From the NCBI RefSeq assembly GCF_900107755.1, contig NZ_FNQR01000014.1, positions 41,368 to 105,367 on the forward strand: a stretch of DNA of 64,000 nt, written 5' to 3'. The translations under genes were made by a program, and so were the position numbers. The notes under the pieces are model-generated. The model worked only from the letters and a program-made list of their open reading frames with translations, ran no database searches and was not told the origin of the DNA. Of the stretch, positions 32,860-41,533 are shown piece by piece. The DNA is from Thalassobacillus cyri (lineage in GTDB: Bacteria > Bacillota > Bacilli > Bacillales > Halobacillaceae). Position 1 is the first letter of the stretch. Each line of letters opens with the position of its first letter.

Positions 32860-32902
32860 ATGATCGCCCTCTTATACGGGAACCTTGATATCAAGTTTTT
32901 CT
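32860..32902 (+). repeat. CIR copy 13 (diverged)
   Basis: ATGATCGCCCTCTTATACGG and GAACCTTGATATCAAGTTTT match the core. It lies 3' of the minus-strand DUF3953 gene. Confidence 0.6.
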
Positions 32903-32952
32903 GAAGTTAACACTTACTATTTTTCTATGTACTTTATATTTACTCATACAGA

Positions 32953-33192
32953 CTAAGCAAATAAAAAAGCTTCTACAGCTGTATAAATACACAATAGTGC
33001 AATGCCAACTAGCAAATAACCTAATAAGGAATTGCGTATTTTCTTGAATTCTTCAAGTCCCATCACTAACATAAGAGATCCTAAAAACATACTCATATAT
33101 GGAAGTAAAATAGATGAATTTTCAGTTATTAAGCCGTAACTGGATAGAGACAGGACTAGAATAGCTAGAATAACCCTAGTAATTTTCAGCAA
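32953..33192 (-). CDS. DUF3953-like small membrane protein
   Basis: A 79-residue protein with three hydrophobic helices and the central MLVMGLEEFKKIR typical of DUF3953. Function unknown. GGGTGAAGG precedes the start. It is flanked by CIR repeats on both sides, as expected for a single-gene unit. Confidence 0.75.
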   Translation of the reverse strand: MLKITRVILAILVLSLSSYGLITENSSILLPYMSMFLGSLMLVMGLEEFKKIRNSLLGYLLVGIALLCIYTAVEAFLFA

Positions 33193-33218
33193 ACCTTCAC
33201 CCCATTTAAATCATTATT

Positions 33219-33265
33219 AAGGACTTGCCCCCGTTTGTTGAAGACTCGAAATCAAGATAATCTGA
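33219..33265 (+). repeat. CIR copy 14
   Basis: AAGGACTTGCCCCCGTTTGT and TGAAGACTCGAAATCAAGAT. It lies 3' of the two overlapping membrane-protein genes at 33417-34474. Confidence 0.7.
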
Positions 33266-33416
33266 CGGAAAAGTCTGGGCTTTAGCACTGGCCATCAAAT
33301 TTTAAAAGCTCGATATTAAGATTTATTTAGATAAAAAAACACACTTTTAATTTAAAACTTTCCTAGTCTAACACTTTAGATTTTTTAAAAATGCTTCCCA
33401 AAAGACAGTCTAAGCA

Positions 33417-34184
33417 CTAATATATGCCTTGTTTGGCCATGGTCTTTTTCTTTATTACTTTCTCCTCAGCCCATAAACCAATTTCGATGACAAGAGCTAT
33501 CAAAACCACCCATGCCCATAGTGACAAAAATAGCTCATGGAACTCATAGAAATTGTTTTTGTGATAAGTGTTTTTATGCATTACCATTGTAAAAGCATAA
33601 AACATCCCAAACGTGAAATTTCGTGACCATTGGCTAACATTGTAGGAGAAGATGCCTTCTCTCCAACCTTTTTGCCGGACACGCTTGATAGCACGAACGA
33701 TCTCCAAACCTTCCACTAGACAAAAAATTACCAGAACAAGCATCCAATAATAAAGAAGAATCTCTTCTTGAAACATTTTTGTCGAAACAATGGCAAGCCC
33801 TGTAATCGAAAGAGCACCATGGATAATGCAATTGGTATTCGTCCAATCTTCCATTAAGGACCACTCTGTTTCAGCATATCGTTTAAAAATAAGAATGAGG
33901 CCACTCATATAAAAAAGGAGCCCAAGGGCAAATGCAGATAGGCTGAAGATATCAGGTAAGGAAGGAAACACTTCATTCCATAAGATGACCACTGATTGTG
34001 TTGCTACAGCTGATAAAAGAACAACACCATGGATGGCATGGAATACTGGACAATTCCACAATTGTTTAAAATTCATAAAACATATATAAAGAAACATTAT
34101 CCAGAGCAATGAATTGATAACCGCTAAAGCAGCCACCATTAAATGAAGCAAAGGAAGATACCTCTCCAATACAATACTCAACAT
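33417..34184 (-). CDS. Uncharacterised polytopic membrane protein
   Basis: A 255-residue protein with about seven hydrophobic helices spread over its length and a basic end (EKVIKKKTMAKQGIY). Family not recognised. Its start overlaps the stop of the small membrane gene upstream by 7 bp, so the two are coupled and probably form one membrane unit. Confidence 0.65.
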   Translation of the reverse strand: MLSIVLERYLPLLHLMVAALAVINSLLWIMFLYICFMNFKQLWNCPVFHAIHGVVLLSAVATQSVVILWNEVFPSLPDIFSLSAFALGLLFYMSGLILIFKRYAETEWSLMEDWTNTNCIIHGALSITGLAIVSTKMFQEEILLYYWMLVLVIFCLVEGLEIVRAIKRVRQKGWREGIFSYNVSQWSRNFTFGMFYAFTMVMHKNTYHKNNFYEFHELFLSLWAWVVLIALVIEIGLWAEEKVIKKKTMAKQGIY

Positions 34185-34474
34185 AGAAAAACCAGCAATC
34201 CACGAACGAGAACGAACGAATTGACTGGGTTTTTAAGTAGAGAGGTAAGAAAACCTTTTTGGAAGACCTGCCGGAATAATTTCGAATATATGGCAATAGA
34301 AAGAAGCAGATAAACAAAAACGAACCATCTACCAGCTGTTTGATTTAGAAAATGGCTCATCGCACCCTGTAAAAAAACACCTAATGCCATGACAATCGCA
34401 CCCGAGGCTGGGTTTAATATTTTCCTTTTATAAACATTCATCGTTCTTTTCACCTCTTCTAACTCACAAACCAC
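34178..34474 (-). CDS. Small membrane protein coupled to 33417-34184
   Basis: 98 residues with hydrophobic stretches near 20-40 and 45-62. AAGAGGTGAAAAGAACG precedes MNVYKRKILN; the ATG at 34441 is the likely start, because this site would lie inside the longer reading. Family not recognised. Confidence 0.6.
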   Translation of the reverse strand: MVCELEEVKRTMNVYKRKILNPASGAIVMALGVFLQGAMSHFLNQTAGRWFVFVYLLLSIAIYSKLFRQVFQKGFLTSLLKNPVNSFVLVRGLLVFLC

Positions 34475-34587
34475 CTGTTCATTGTACGATTTTCTTACAT
34501 TAATTTAAAGAATCGGGTACGAGGGGGCTCAAAACTTTTATAACATACTCAGAACCATAATTATTTCGACACGGAGTCTTCAACTAT

Positions 34588-34685
34588 TCTGCGCGTTAGC
34601 TATAAAGCGATTGCTCATATTGAACAATCGCCCCCTTTAACAGAAGACTTGATTTCGAGATATTCTCTTAAGCGTCTTTTACTTT
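34588..34685 (+). repeat. CIR copy 15 (near full length)
   Basis: GCGCGTTAGCTATAAAGCGA, TTGCTCATATTGAACAATCG, CCCCCTTTAACAGAAGACTT and GATTTCGAGATATT. The hairpin is GCGATTG..CAATCGC. Just before it, ACGGAGTCTTCAACTATTCT looks like part of an inverted second copy. Confidence 0.88.
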
Positions 34686-34706
34686 AGCCAGTCGTTAGTC
34701 GAATAC

Positions 34707-34989
34707 CTAATTACGTTTAATCAGGTTTCCATTTTCATCGAAGAATTTATAATTACGGAATTCATTGCCGTCTTCACTCGGTCGAGGATAATCAAGCCAC
34801 GCTACGGAAGCTTCATAAGGTGTGAATTCTTGTTCAAATAGATTCCCATTTATCTCTTTTATTCTCCGAATTAGTAACAATCATCATATTTGACTCTTCC
34901 GTTAAAGGCAGAAACATACTAAGTGATTCATCTCTTCCATGTTCTATATGCCTCAATACATAGTTACCATTCCCATTTTTCTTTTCCAT
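34707..34989 (-). pseudogene. Frameshifted small gene of unknown function
   Basis: The ATG at 34989 (AGGAGGAAAAGT upstream) begins MEKKNGNGNYVLRHIEHGRD and runs to about codon 43. The frame then shifts near 34860 and continues as INGNLFEQEFTPYEASVAWL to a stop at 34707, giving about 95 residues in all. The two halves fit together with a single-base change. Family not recognised. Confidence 0.62.
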
Positions 34990-35082
34990 ACTTTTCCTCC
35001 TAAGAATCTATGCCGTTAATTCACATTACTGCTCCGTCAGTTATACAATCTAAATTCCTAAAAACTCGTATGCTTATGTAAT

Positions 35083-35140
35083 AAGGGCGAGCACTCTTTT
35101 AAGCAATCGCCCCCTTTAACAGAAGACTTGGCTTCACTAA
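35083..35140 (+). repeat. CIR copy 16
   Basis: AAGGGCGAGCACTCTTTTAA, GCAATCGCCCCCTTTAACAG and AAGACTTGGCTTCACTAA. The second half is cut short. Confidence 0.75.
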
Positions 35141-35227
35141 ACTATGGTGTGTAAGTGCATCTCAATTTTAAATGCCCTGAAGCCTTTTGGAAACGGCATC
35201 TGTAGCGCCCAAGAGGCAAAGAGCTAA

Positions 35228-35437
35228 TTCTTCCTTAATATAAGGGGCCACATCCACATAGAAGGTAAATGTTTAGCTAAAAAAACAAAAGTATTTACAT
35301 GTGGAATTATTACCTTTCAATCAAAAGCGCTATTGTTAGGTCCTCCAGGTAAGGATTTAAGGATAATAACAGTTATTCGTGAATTAGATGATATTATAAC
35401 TGATATTAACTTAGACGAGGGTAGTACACCTGTATAG
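35228..35437 (+). pseudogene. Plus-strand remnant of an unidentified gene
   Basis: A 69-codon open frame without a start codon. Its later part, LLLGPPGKDLRIITVIRELD, looks like protein. It ends inside the palindromic terminator at 35424. Possibly a 5'-truncated cassette gene. Confidence 0.35.
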
Positions 35438-35457
35438 GTATGCCTATACAGGTGTAC
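35424..35457. terminator. Perfect palindromic terminator
   Basis: GTACACCTGTATAGG and its exact complement surround a 4-nt loop, with TTTTATTT on the plus side. It lies 3' of the RibD-like gene on the minus strand. Confidence 0.75.
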
Positions 35458-35465
35458 TGTAAATT

Positions 35466-36044
35466 TTATTTCATAACCTCGTAGTCCATCCTCATTGCAC
35501 CACTATTTTCATAAAGTTGAGTATTTAAGAGTTTTAAATCGTTTTTGGCTGTAATGTTATCAAGGTAGCGCTGTCCGCTGCCAAGGATAACAGGATGGAT
35601 GACTATGCTTATCTCATCCGCCCAACCCTCATTCATTAGACTCTGCACAAGTCCTGCACTCGACGTAACCATGATGTCGCCTTGGATTTGATCTTTGAGC
35701 TTAGCAATATTTTGACTTAAATCACCGGCTAGGAGGGAAATGGTGCTGCTATAATTTCCCCAGTGCACCTCCCTCATATTCATATTACGAGTAGCTACAT
35801 ATTTGGGAGTATTGTTCATGACATCAGCAAAATCTCCTTCTTGAAACGGCCAAACTTGTGATAAGCCTTCGTAGGTAACCCGGCCCATCAAGATGGCTTC
35901 GGCCTGTTGGGCCATAGCCAGGAGGTCATTCATTGAATCCGTAATACCAGGCATAGCCCAGCTCATCATATTATTTTCGTCTCCATGCGGTCCTGTGAAA
36001 AAACCATCCAAAGTACTGTGAACTGACACTATAATTTTTCCCAT
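35466..36044 (-). CDS. RibD C-terminal-like / dihydrofolate reductase family protein
   Basis: A 192-residue protein of the RibD_C fold. SVHSTLDGFFTGPHGDENN is near the start, ILMGRVTYEGLSQVW mid-protein and HPVILGSGQRYLD near the end, matching the NADPH-binding reductase family often labelled YwjB/YyaP-like. The substrate is unknown. It follows the SRPBCC and ArsR genes on the same strand, a common three-gene set in Bacilli, so one operon is likely. Confidence 0.83.
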   Translation of the reverse strand: MGKIIVSVHSTLDGFFTGPHGDENNMMSWAMPGITDSMNDLLAMAQQAEAILMGRVTYEGLSQVWPFQEGDFADVMNNTPKYVATRNMNMREVHWGNYSSTISLLAGDLSQNIAKLKDQIQGDIMVTSSAGLVQSLMNEGWADEISIVIHPVILGSGQRYLDNITAKNDLKLLNTQLYENSGAMRMDYEVMK

Positions 36045-36097
36045 CTATTTATCCTCTTTCCATTTAATATTTTAGGGTGTCTGACTTTTTCATTTAT

Positions 36098-36619
36098 TTA
36101 TAGTTGTTTTAAATATTCGTCTAGTTCTTCATAATGTGATGCTAAGCCTTTAACCATACCCATATCCATAACTTTTGGAAGTTCTTCTTCTGATTTAAAC
36201 TGTGTACGTAATATAAGTTTTGTCTTACACTGATGTTCTTCCAATTTTAATGTGATAAACATTTCTGGAGCATTCGGTACAGGATTGCCTTTCTCATCAG
36301 CAAAAACGTCGGTATAAACAATCTTCTCAGGAGAAATAATTTCATGAAATACTGATCTTCCCCAAGATTCTTGCCCGTAAAAATCACCTTGGTCCTTATC
36401 AATACAACGCATACAATAATGCCATACACCATTCGGTTCAAATTCAAAACGATAAATTGTTGTATCCCAACCTTTTGGCCCCCACCAACTTGCCAAATGA
36501 TCAGGTTCCGAGAACGCCTTAAACACGAGATCCCTTGGTGCATTAAACATTCGTTCAACCACCAGGTCTTTACCTTCCACCCTATGCTTCATTTGTGAAC
36601 TTACTTTGTTTTCATTCAT
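36098..36619 (-). CDS. SRPBCC/AHSA1 domain protein
   Basis: A 173-residue START-like ligand-binding protein. VVERMFNAPRDLVFKAFSEP and LASWWGPKGWDTTIY form the AHSA1 signature, and GLASHYEELDEYL ends it. The ligand is unknown. These proteins frequently pair with an ArsR-type regulator, as here with the gene 90 bp upstream. Confidence 0.87.
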   Translation of the reverse strand: MNENKVSSQMKHRVEGKDLVVERMFNAPRDLVFKAFSEPDHLASWWGPKGWDTTIYRFEFEPNGVWHYCMRCIDKDQGDFYGQESWGRSVFHEIISPEKIVYTDVFADEKGNPVPNAPEMFITLKLEEHQCKTKLILRTQFKSEEELPKVMDMGMVKGLASHYEELDEYLKQL

Positions 36620-36707
36620 CTACATTCCTCCAACTTAAAAATATTTTGAAGTGAAAAATTATTAGTACTCCAAATGACAAGTTGGTTACACAAAGGTGAA
36701 GTTCTTT

Positions 36708-37037
36708 TTAATCGTCATTATTCCGTTCTTTCTTCTGCAGTTCATTTAGATAATCATCCAACTGGTCTAATCGATCCTCCCAAATCGATTTGAAGGAATC
36801 AAGCCAAGCATCTAAGTCTTGGAATGGCTCTGGTCGTAGCTTGTAAATTCTTCGGTTCGCCCTTGGTAGTACCTCAACGATTCCTGCATCATGAAGTACT
36901 TTTAAATGTTTAGAAGCTTGAGGTTGACGCAGTTGGAGTTTATCAGCTATCTCTCCTACTGTTAACGGTTTAGTCTTTAAAAGTTCGATTATTTTTATTC
37001 GATTTTGTTCTGCTAGAGCACTTAATATTTTTTCCAT
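36708..37037 (-). CDS. ArsR-family transcriptional regulator
   Basis: A 109-residue winged-helix repressor. ILSALAEQNRIKIIELLKTK opens it, LRQPQASKHLKVLHDAGIVE is the recognition helix region, and NRRIYKLRPEPFQDLDAWLD follows. No metal-binding CxC motif is present, so it is not a metal sensor of the ArsR/SmtB type. It probably regulates the SRPBCC and RibD-like genes downstream. Confidence 0.88.
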   Translation of the reverse strand: MEKILSALAEQNRIKIIELLKTKPLTVGEIADKLQLRQPQASKHLKVLHDAGIVEVLPRANRRIYKLRPEPFQDLDAWLDSFKSIWEDRLDQLDDYLNELQKKERNNDD

Positions 37038-37096
37038 ATTTCAAATATATCCAAACAGGAATATTCCGTCAAGTGAATATTTAAAACACTTATAAC

Positions 37097-37142
37097 AAAA
37101 GTCAGACAACACGGTTGCTATCTGACTTCTTTTAAGATTACC
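37097..37142. terminator. Terminator-like hairpin
   Basis: AGTCAGA (37100-37106) pairs with TCTGACT (37131-37137), followed by TCTTTT. It lies upstream of the arsR start with no intact gene feeding it. Confidence 0.45.
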
Positions 37143-37237
37143 CTGTATGTAGTTGCTTATTTACCGCTTCAAAAATCACCATGTACACTTCCTCATTCTC
37201 ACTTATTTCACCAATTATACAATAGTTCTAATTATAC

Positions 37238-37315
37238 TAACCTGCCCTTTACTTTAATAAAAAAGAGCTATCCCTTCTTGCAGAATAGCCCCCGTTACTT
37301 AAACAAGATACCCGA
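37238..37315 (+). repeat. CIR copy 17
   Basis: TAACCTGCCCTTTACTTTAA, AGAGCTATCCCTTCTTGCAG, AATAGCCCCCGTTACTTAAA and CAAGATACCC. Diverged core. It lies 3' of the pseudogene at 37361-37612. Confidence 0.65.
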
Positions 37316-37360
37316 ACATATCTTCATCTCTTAACTACAACTGACTATATTACTGTATCT

Positions 37361-37612
37361 GTTGAATTTCCTCTGTATTATAGTCGACCGTAAATTTTTT
37401 TTAACTTTTACTTCGCCATTTACGGTTTCGTAAACTCTAATGAAATATTTTGTTCTTTCTTCTTTTACATAGTCAACGGTAATTTCTTTTTTTCTTCATC
37501 ACTGAGCTCGTTATAAACAAGTACTTCACCATCATCTTTTGATAAAATACCTTTTTCTTTCGCATATTTATCGTTAACCGTAGCTTCGCTTCCCATTTCA
37601 TCATCTTCTTCA
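37361..37612 (-). pseudogene. Decayed gene with frameshifts in A-tracts
   Basis: Minus-strand coding sequence reads LVEEDDEMGSEATVNDKYAK, then VLVYNELSDEEKKK, shifts at an A7 tract, and continues EITVDYVKEERTKYFIRVYE before breaking down. The start is lost: the sequence meets the next CIR instead. The protein is acidic and of unknown family. Confidence 0.55.
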
Positions 37613-37619
37613 ACTAATC

Positions 37620-37732
37620 TGCCGTTAGCACAACTAGAGACAAGCTAATATGCAGCTATTGCCCCCTATAACGGAAGACTTGATTTCGAGATATTGAAGC
37701 AGATCCTCAACTAACGCCCCCGTTAGCTTAAT
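37620..37732 (+). repeat. CIR copy 18 (full length with 3' tail)
   Basis: GCCGTTAGCACAACTAGAGA, TATGCAGCTATTGCCCCCTA, TAACGGAAGACTTGATTTCG, AGATATTGAAGCAGATCCTC and AACTAACGCCCCCGTTAGCT. It shows all substructures, including CTAACG-CCCC-CGTTAG. Confidence 0.9.
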
Positions 37733-37739
37733 AATGAAG

Positions 37740-38267
37740 TTATTCAATCTCTAAAGAAAAGGCATAACTTGCAGTACCTTGTTCCCAATGTGCTAACACC
37801 TCGTAAACAACTTTTCCTTTGGCAGACAGAACAACCTCATCGGAGCTGTTCACAACCTTGTTGTCTTCATCCCATATCCTCACGGTATAGCTCTCTGGCT
37901 GTTCTTCGAAGTCCAATTCAACATTGGTATCGGCTGGTACCTGCATTGGATTACTATCTTTAACCAATTCTGGCGGTGCAGAAGAACCCGCCTCTATTCC
38001 ACTTGCTGTTCCGTCTCCATTATCTACACTCCAACTATAAGTACCAAGCGATGGTCTTACAGTCTCTTCTCCAACATAGACGGTTAGACTTGGCGGCTTA
38101 GGAATAGCATCCCCTGAAGAACCGTCCAACTCTTCATTGTTACTAACCTCCATAACTTCATTATCATTATCAACTTTTTCATCCGTATCATTTATGTCAG
38201 AACAACCCATTATTGATAAAAAACATATAAGTGTTAAAGCAAAAAGTAAAAATCTAAAATTCATCAT
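37740..38267 (-). CDS. Uncharacterised lipoprotein
   Basis: A 175-residue exported lipoprotein. The signal peptide ends in the lipobox LSIMGC near residue 22. An acidic linker (NDTDEKVDNDNEVMEVSNNE) follows, then a beta-rich domain with repeated Trp/Tyr. Function unknown. AAGGAGGGTATTATG precedes two tandem Met codons. The promoter and first 65 codons are duplicated at 46819-47110. Confidence 0.72.
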   Translation of the reverse strand: MMNFRFLLFALTLICFLSIMGCSDINDTDEKVDNDNEVMEVSNNEELDGSSGDAIPKPPSLTVYVGEETVRPSLGTYSWSVDNGDGTASGIEAGSSAPPELVKDSNPMQVPADTNVELDFEEQPESYTVRIWDEDNKVVNSSDEVVLSAKGKVVYEVLAHWEQGTASYAFSLEIE

Positions 38268-38340
38268 AATACCCTCCTTACTATGTAGACGATAAATAAG
38301 TGAGAGCGTTACAGTATACTATTAATTGGTAATAAACTCT

Positions 38341-38420
38341 ACTGCCCCGTTAGCACAATAACGGATAGGCCCTATTCAGCTATCGCCCCCTTTAACAGAA
38401 GACTCGATTTCGAGGTTTCC
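38341..38420 (+). repeat. CIR copy 19
   Basis: ACTGCCCCGTTAGCACAATA, ACGGATAGGCCCTATTCAGC, TATCGCCCCCTTTAACAGAA and GACTCGATTTCGAGGTTTCC. It lies 3' of the GNAT gene. Confidence 0.85.
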
Positions 38421-38479
38421 TTGAGTAATCTTAAACCAACTCCCACTTAAGTTTAAGTACATTAGTTCACATATTTTAT

Positions 38480-38953
38480 CTAATCTGTTATTTCTTTTTC
38501 TAAACAATAATGTGGTTTGCCATTGTAATCTACCTCTTTATACTTTACGAATCCTACAGAATTCCAGAAGTAAATGCCCTGCTTATTAATTTTATGTACA
38601 GCCAGCCTTATACTATCTTTCTTTTTATCTCTAATCATCTTTTCAAATTCATGGTAAACTTTTTTAGCAATTCCACTTCCTTGATAGTTTTTATGGATTA
38701 CAAAAAGGCTAATCCAAGTCCTTTCATCAGCAGAATTATTCAAACAATAGTCAACTATACCTATATATTTTTCATCATTCTTTACAAATAAGCGAATTAC
38801 GTTTAATTCTTCACTTTCTTGAAATTCTTCTAAAATGTCACTCTCTTCTACTATCTCTTTTTGTTTAGAAATACTATTGTATCTTTGATTAGAGTTCATA
38901 ATATCCAATTCTATATGCTTCTTATCTATTGTGTTAGGAACAAAAGAAATCAT
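38480..38953 (-). CDS. GNAT family N-acetyltransferase
   Basis: A 157-residue acetyltransferase. Motif A, ISLFVIHKNYQGSGIAKKVY (near residues 92-111), carries the acetyl-CoA-binding Q-x-x-G-x-A pattern, and GIYFWNSVGFVKYKEVDYNG near the end is motif B. The substrate is unknown. GAGGGGGAAATTATTATG precedes the start. Typical single-gene cassette cargo, flanked by CIR copies on both sides. Confidence 0.82.
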   Translation of the reverse strand: MISFVPNTIDKKHIELDIMNSNQRYNSISKQKEIVEESDILEEFQESEELNVIRLFVKNDEKYIGIVDYCLNNSADERTWISLFVIHKNYQGSGIAKKVYHEFEKMIRDKKKDSIRLAVHKINKQGIYFWNSVGFVKYKEVDYNGKPHYCLEKEITD

Positions 38954-38976
38954 AATAATTTCCCCCTCATATAATT

Positions 38977-39055
38977 AACCTGCTCCATTAGTGAAAAAGC
39001 GATCGTCCATATTAAACAATAGCTCCCAATTGTGGAAGACTCGACTTCAAGATAA
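38977..39055 (+). repeat. CIR copy 20
   Basis: AACCTGCTCCATTAGTGAAA, AAGCGATCGTCCATATTAAA, CAATAGCTCCCAATTGTGGA and AGACTCGACTTCAAGATAAT. Its second half belongs to the 163-bp duplication at 39024-39186. Confidence 0.8.
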
Positions 39056-39186
39056 TAGTAATCAGCCGGAGGTACAAAATAGCTCTATCATCTCTAACTT
39101 CGAATAAGCTATTCATCCAGTGGGGGGGGGAAGGAGGGTTTGGAGACGGAAGTATTGCGATAGCAACATTGGATCCGGCATTCCAG
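39024..39186 (+). repeat. 163-bp direct repeat, left of the ktr cluster
   Basis: Nearly identical to 44472-44634 in the same orientation, including CAGCCGGAGGTACAAAATAG, a run of nine or more G and TTGGATCCGGCATTCCAG. The two copies bracket both Ktr operons. Confidence 0.85.
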
Positions 39187-39240
39187 GGGGGGTTAATTGA
39201 TGGGCCAACTTTTCAAATGATAAACAAAGCTGCTGAGTAA
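39131..39240 (+). pseudogene. 3' remnant of an unidentified gene
   Basis: The plus frame GFGDGSIAIATLDPAFQGGL continues IDGPTFQMINKAAE to a stop at 39240, followed by an ACAAAGCTGC..GCAGCTTTGT terminator (39224-39257). It looks like the C terminus of an enzyme that I cannot name. The copy at 44580 is broken by a stop. Confidence 0.5.
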
Positions 39241-39375
39241 GTCTGCAGCTTTGTTTAATTTTAACCCGACGATTTTATATAAAATTAAGCATCCTTGACA
39301 CAGGTATACATATTTATCCATGACCTACTCTTTATGGTATTTAAAATCTATGTTTATATGAGTATGCCTTCAAAA

Positions 39376-40695
39376 TTAACCTGTGATGATATCTTCTTCA
39401 GGATATTGAATAATATCTGGGGTTTGCCTTGCAAATGCAAAAGCGAAAGTTAATGGTCCTAGTTTCCCGACGAGCATAGTGATTATAACCGTTATTTTAC
39501 CCAGTGTTGACAAACCTGCTGTTACTCCCATGGATAACCCGACTGTCCCAAAGGCAGATACACTTTCGAATAACAACGGCAGAAAAGGGGCTTTTTCAGT
39601 AATATTTAAAATAAATACAGCTGACATCACTACTATGATGCTTCCCATGGTAAGTGCCAAAGAACGGTATACGACGTAATCACGGATACTTCTGCGGTAA
39701 ATAACAGCGTGCTGTTTCCCTTTAAAAAACGCGACTGTCCCGAGTATTAATATTAGAGCCGTAGTCAGCTTGATCCCTCCAGCTGTAGAGGCACTTCCCC
39801 CTCCAATAAACATCAGCACAATTGTATAAAATAAGGAAGCATCTTCCATTTGGCCTGTGTCAATCGTATTGAACCCGGCTGTCCGTGGTGTGACAGCTTG
39901 AAAGTATGCTGCCTGGATCTTTCCGTAGAAAGGCAAGCTGCCTATTGTACCTGGATTATTATATTCTAATATGAAAAGCATCAATATGCTGAAAACATTG
40001 ATACTAAGGGTCCCGACCACCATGACTTTGGTGTGTAACGAATAACCTTTAAATTCCTTCTGTCTCCACATATCAAAAACAACCGTAAAACCAATACCTC
40101 CAATTATAAATAACAATGTTATAACCAGATTAATCACAGGATCCATGACATAATCAGATAAACTATTGGACCATATCGAAAAACCTGCATTATTGAACGC
40201 AGAAACGGCATGGAAAACACTGGCATAGACCCCCTTGGACCATCCCATTTCCGGAACCCATCTTGCGGCAAGAAAAACGACTGCTATTGATTCCACAATC
40301 AAAGAAAAAAGCAGCAGCTTTTTGGCTAGAAGAATGACTCCTCCCAGAGAAGATTGATTTAAAGCCTGTTTGACTAATAACCGTTGTTTAAAACCTATCT
40401 TTTTGCCAAGTGCCATAAAGATGACAACCGCAAATGTCATGATTCCCAACCCGCCAAGCTGTATTAGAAGAAGTATGATTATTTCTCCGAATAACGTATA
40501 GGCTCCACCAGTATCTACCACCACTAGCCCGGTGACTGTCATGGCAGATGTTGCGGTGAACAGAGCATTGACAAATGATATCCCATCTTTGTTAGAAAAG
40601 GGAAGCATCAATAGGATGGTGCCGATTAAAATTAATGAAAGAAATATAACAATTAATAGTTGTGGTGGTTCTAAATCAGCTAATTTCTTCTTCAT
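39376..40695 (-). CDS. ktrB: K+ uptake channel subunit KtrB (first copy)
   Basis: A 439-residue membrane protein of the TrkH/KtrB superfamily, with four membrane-pore-membrane repeats. Filter-like segments include TATSAMTVTGLVVVDTG near 48, FNNAGFSIWS near 170, TPRTAGFNTIDTG near 268 and SAFGTVGLSMGV near 386. It forms the K+ pathway and is gated by KtrA, encoded just upstream. K+ uptake serves osmoadaptation. The operon leader contains a c-di-AMP riboswitch. About 60 percent of residues match the second copy by eye. Confidence 0.92.
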   Translation of the reverse strand: MKKKLADLEPPQLLIVIFLSLILIGTILLMLPFSNKDGISFVNALFTATSAMTVTGLVVVDTGGAYTLFGEIIILLLIQLGGLGIMTFAVVIFMALGKKIGFKQRLLVKQALNQSSLGGVILLAKKLLLFSLIVESIAVVFLAARWVPEMGWSKGVYASVFHAVSAFNNAGFSIWSNSLSDYVMDPVINLVITLLFIIGGIGFTVVFDMWRQKEFKGYSLHTKVMVVGTLSINVFSILMLFILEYNNPGTIGSLPFYGKIQAAYFQAVTPRTAGFNTIDTGQMEDASLFYTIVLMFIGGGSASTAGGIKLTTALILILGTVAFFKGKQHAVIYRRSIRDYVVYRSLALTMGSIIVVMSAVFILNITEKAPFLPLLFESVSAFGTVGLSMGVTAGLSTLGKITVIITMLVGKLGPLTFAFAFARQTPDIIQYPEEDIITG

Positions 40696-40757
40696 GAATG
40701 ATCCCCTTAGTAATCGTGATATTTTATTTAATTAAGCGGTACCTAGAATGAAGAATG

Positions 40758-41423
40758 CTAATCGTTATCTAACATATGATTTCTGAATCGTTTGATATCC
40801 TTATCCGCCCCGACAAGAACCATAACATCCCCTTCAGTTAACAGTTTGTCGGGTTCAGGGGAAATGTTTATTTCTTTGTCTCGCTTAATGGCTAAAATAT
40901 TAATGCCAAAATTGGAACGTACATCAAGATCGTCTAACGATTGACCCACCATTTCCCGGCCAATGACAATTTCTACTACACTATATTCGTCAGATAACTC
41001 GATATAATCCAGTACACTGGAAGATATTATTTTATTAGCCACACGTTTCCCCATATCTCTTTCCGGTTGGACAACAATGTCAGCACCTATCCGATTTAAT
41101 ATAACTTCGTGATAATCGGAAATTGCTTTTGTGGTTACTTTTTTGACCCCAATTTCTTTTAGAATGACTGTCGCCAATAAACTGGATTGAATATCATCGC
41201 CAATCGCCACGATAGCATGGTCGACGTTACGAAAGCCTAATGCTATCAAGGTTTTTTTATCTGTGGCATCGGCTATGACTGCATGGCTGGCGATATTCAT
41301 GTACTCATTTACGATATCTTCACTCTGATCTATCGCTAAGACTTCATAACCTTCTTTACTTAATGTTTTGCAGATACTGCCTCCGAATCTTCCAAGTCCG
41401 ATTACCGCATATATTTTGTTCAT
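40758..41423 (-). CDS. ktrA: K+ uptake regulatory subunit KtrA (first copy)
   Basis: A 221-residue cytoplasmic RCK protein. The N-terminal Rossmann part has YAVIGLGRFGGSICKTL and the C-terminal RCK_C domain ends in a VMVLVGADKDIKRFR block. In homologues it binds ATP/ADP and c-di-AMP and gates KtrB. The ATG at 41423 follows AAAGGGGTAGCCATC; the longer reading lacks support. The c-di-AMP riboswitch directly upstream gives a second level of c-di-AMP control. Confidence 0.92.
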   Translation of the reverse strand: MNKIYAVIGLGRFGGSICKTLSKEGYEVLAIDQSEDIVNEYMNIASHAVIADATDKKTLIALGFRNVDHAIVAIGDDIQSSLLATVILKEIGVKKVTTKAISDYHEVILNRIGADIVVQPERDMGKRVANKIISSSVLDYIELSDEYSVVEIVIGREMVGQSLDDLDVRSNFGINILAIKRDKEINISPEPDKLLTEGDVMVLVGADKDIKRFRNHMLDND

Positions 41424-41451
41424 GATGGCTACCCCTTTAAATTTTTTCATC

Positions 41452-41482
41452 AAAAAAACCGCAAAAGAATGGCTTTTTGCGG
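41452..41482 (-). terminator. Terminator of the c-di-AMP riboswitch
   Basis: On the minus strand CCGCAAAA and TTTTGCGG pair around a 7-nt loop and end in TTTTTTT, between aptamer and ktrA. Confidence 0.88.
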
Positions 41483-41533
41483 CATATGGACTTCTTCTAG
41501 ACAGACGAATCCAATCTCATTCTTCCCTTTATA

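Noticed and set aside
32821..32889. 22-codon gene with good ribosome binding site
   Set aside because: It runs into the CIR and resembles at most the N terminus of some integrases; too short to annotate as a gene.
18311..38420. CIR repeats as plain rho-independent terminators
   Set aside because: Some hairpins could terminate, but the conserved GAAGACTTGATTTCGAGATA and the extra stems are not explained by termination, and U-tracts are often missing. Kept only as an alternative.
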